A stretch of DNA of 49,760 bases, from positions 1-49,760 of the forward strand of contig NZ_LXES01000039.1 in NCBI RefSeq assembly GCF_001654845.1, in the 5' to 3' direction. The stretch's first letter is position 1, and every line of letters starts with the position of its first letter. A program made the translations under genes and the position numbers. Below the pieces are notes generated by a model, which was given only the letters and a program-made list of their open reading frames with translations, ran no database searches and was not told the DNA's origin. This stretch comes from Enterobacter soli ATCC BAA-2102. GTDB lineage: Bacteria; Pseudomonadota; Gammaproteobacteria; Enterobacterales; Enterobacteriaceae. Shown here one piece after another: positions 49,690 through 49,760 of this stretch.

Positions 49690-49760
49690 TGGTTCCCCAG
49701 TCATTATTGCTTTATAAAGCGATGATATTACGCCATGGAAATAAAAGACTTACCGCGGCT

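Overview
The window is chromosomal DNA from an Enterobacteriaceae species, most likely Enterobacter (E. cloacae complex) or a close relative. The stretch agp-yccJ-wrbA-ymdF-rutGFEDCBA / rutR-putA-putP-efeUOB-phoH and a tRNA-Ser(GGA) follow the E. coli gene order. Inserted genes not found at these points in E. coli, and REP-type GC-rich repeats, fit Enterobacter. This is judged from recognised proteins and gene order; no database search was run.

Layout. (1) 0-3.1 kb: sugar genes, namely a lone PTS EIIB domain, a LamB-type porin and a LacI paralogue with a lac-operator-like half-site between porin and regulator. (2) 3.1-4.4 kb: a short MgtE magnesium transporter with a convincing M-box riboswitch in its leader. 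(3) 4.4-9.5 kb: a UbiX/UbiD decarboxylase pair (no small D subunit), a divergent MarR regulator with an operator-like inverted repeat, a GlxA-type AraC regulator and an MFS transporter. (4) 9.8-16.7 kb: a YddG-type exporter, then an amine/imino-acid catabolic cluster (DapA-like lyase, aldehyde dehydrogenase, GntR/FCD regulator, PuuB-like FAD oxidase) and a DedA protein. The same 11-bp palindromic word, in opposite orientation, lies upstream of the lyase and the oxidase. (5) 16.7-19.4 kb: two short-chain dehydrogenases, each next to an HxlR regulator and inverted repeats.

(6) 19.4-28.6 kb: agp with a near-consensus Pho box, yccJ-wrbA, ymdF, an EamA transporter, and the full rut pyrimidine-nitrogen operon. 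Upstream of rutA are a sigma-54 promoter, a RutR-type box and possible NtrC sites. (7) 28.9-32.6 kb: a foreign, AT-rich block between rutA and rutR, which are adjacent and divergent in E. coli. It holds a SymE-type toxin gene with a probable SymR-like antisense RNA, and a two-gene operon of an ABC/SMC-type ATPase plus an HNH nuclease. That layout resembles Septu-like anti-phage systems. The ATPase gene contains an in-frame 9-bp tandem repeat coding for Asp-Asp-Val. This is the best candidate for an undescribed system.

(8) 32.9-45.4 kb: rutR, an LprI-family secreted protein, putA and putP with five PutA operator words between them, a DUF3574 lipoprotein, a NupC-like nucleoside transporter, and an intact Fur-type iron operon efeUOB. 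(9) 45.4-49.7 kb: phoH behind a triple 11-bp Pho repeat, tRNA-Ser, a YcaC-like hydrolase, a pirin and a divergent LysR regulator.

Taken together, the window is core nutrient scavenging (pyrimidines, proline, ferrous iron, phosphate) interleaved with small accessory catabolic cassettes, each with its own regulator, plus one defence-type insertion.
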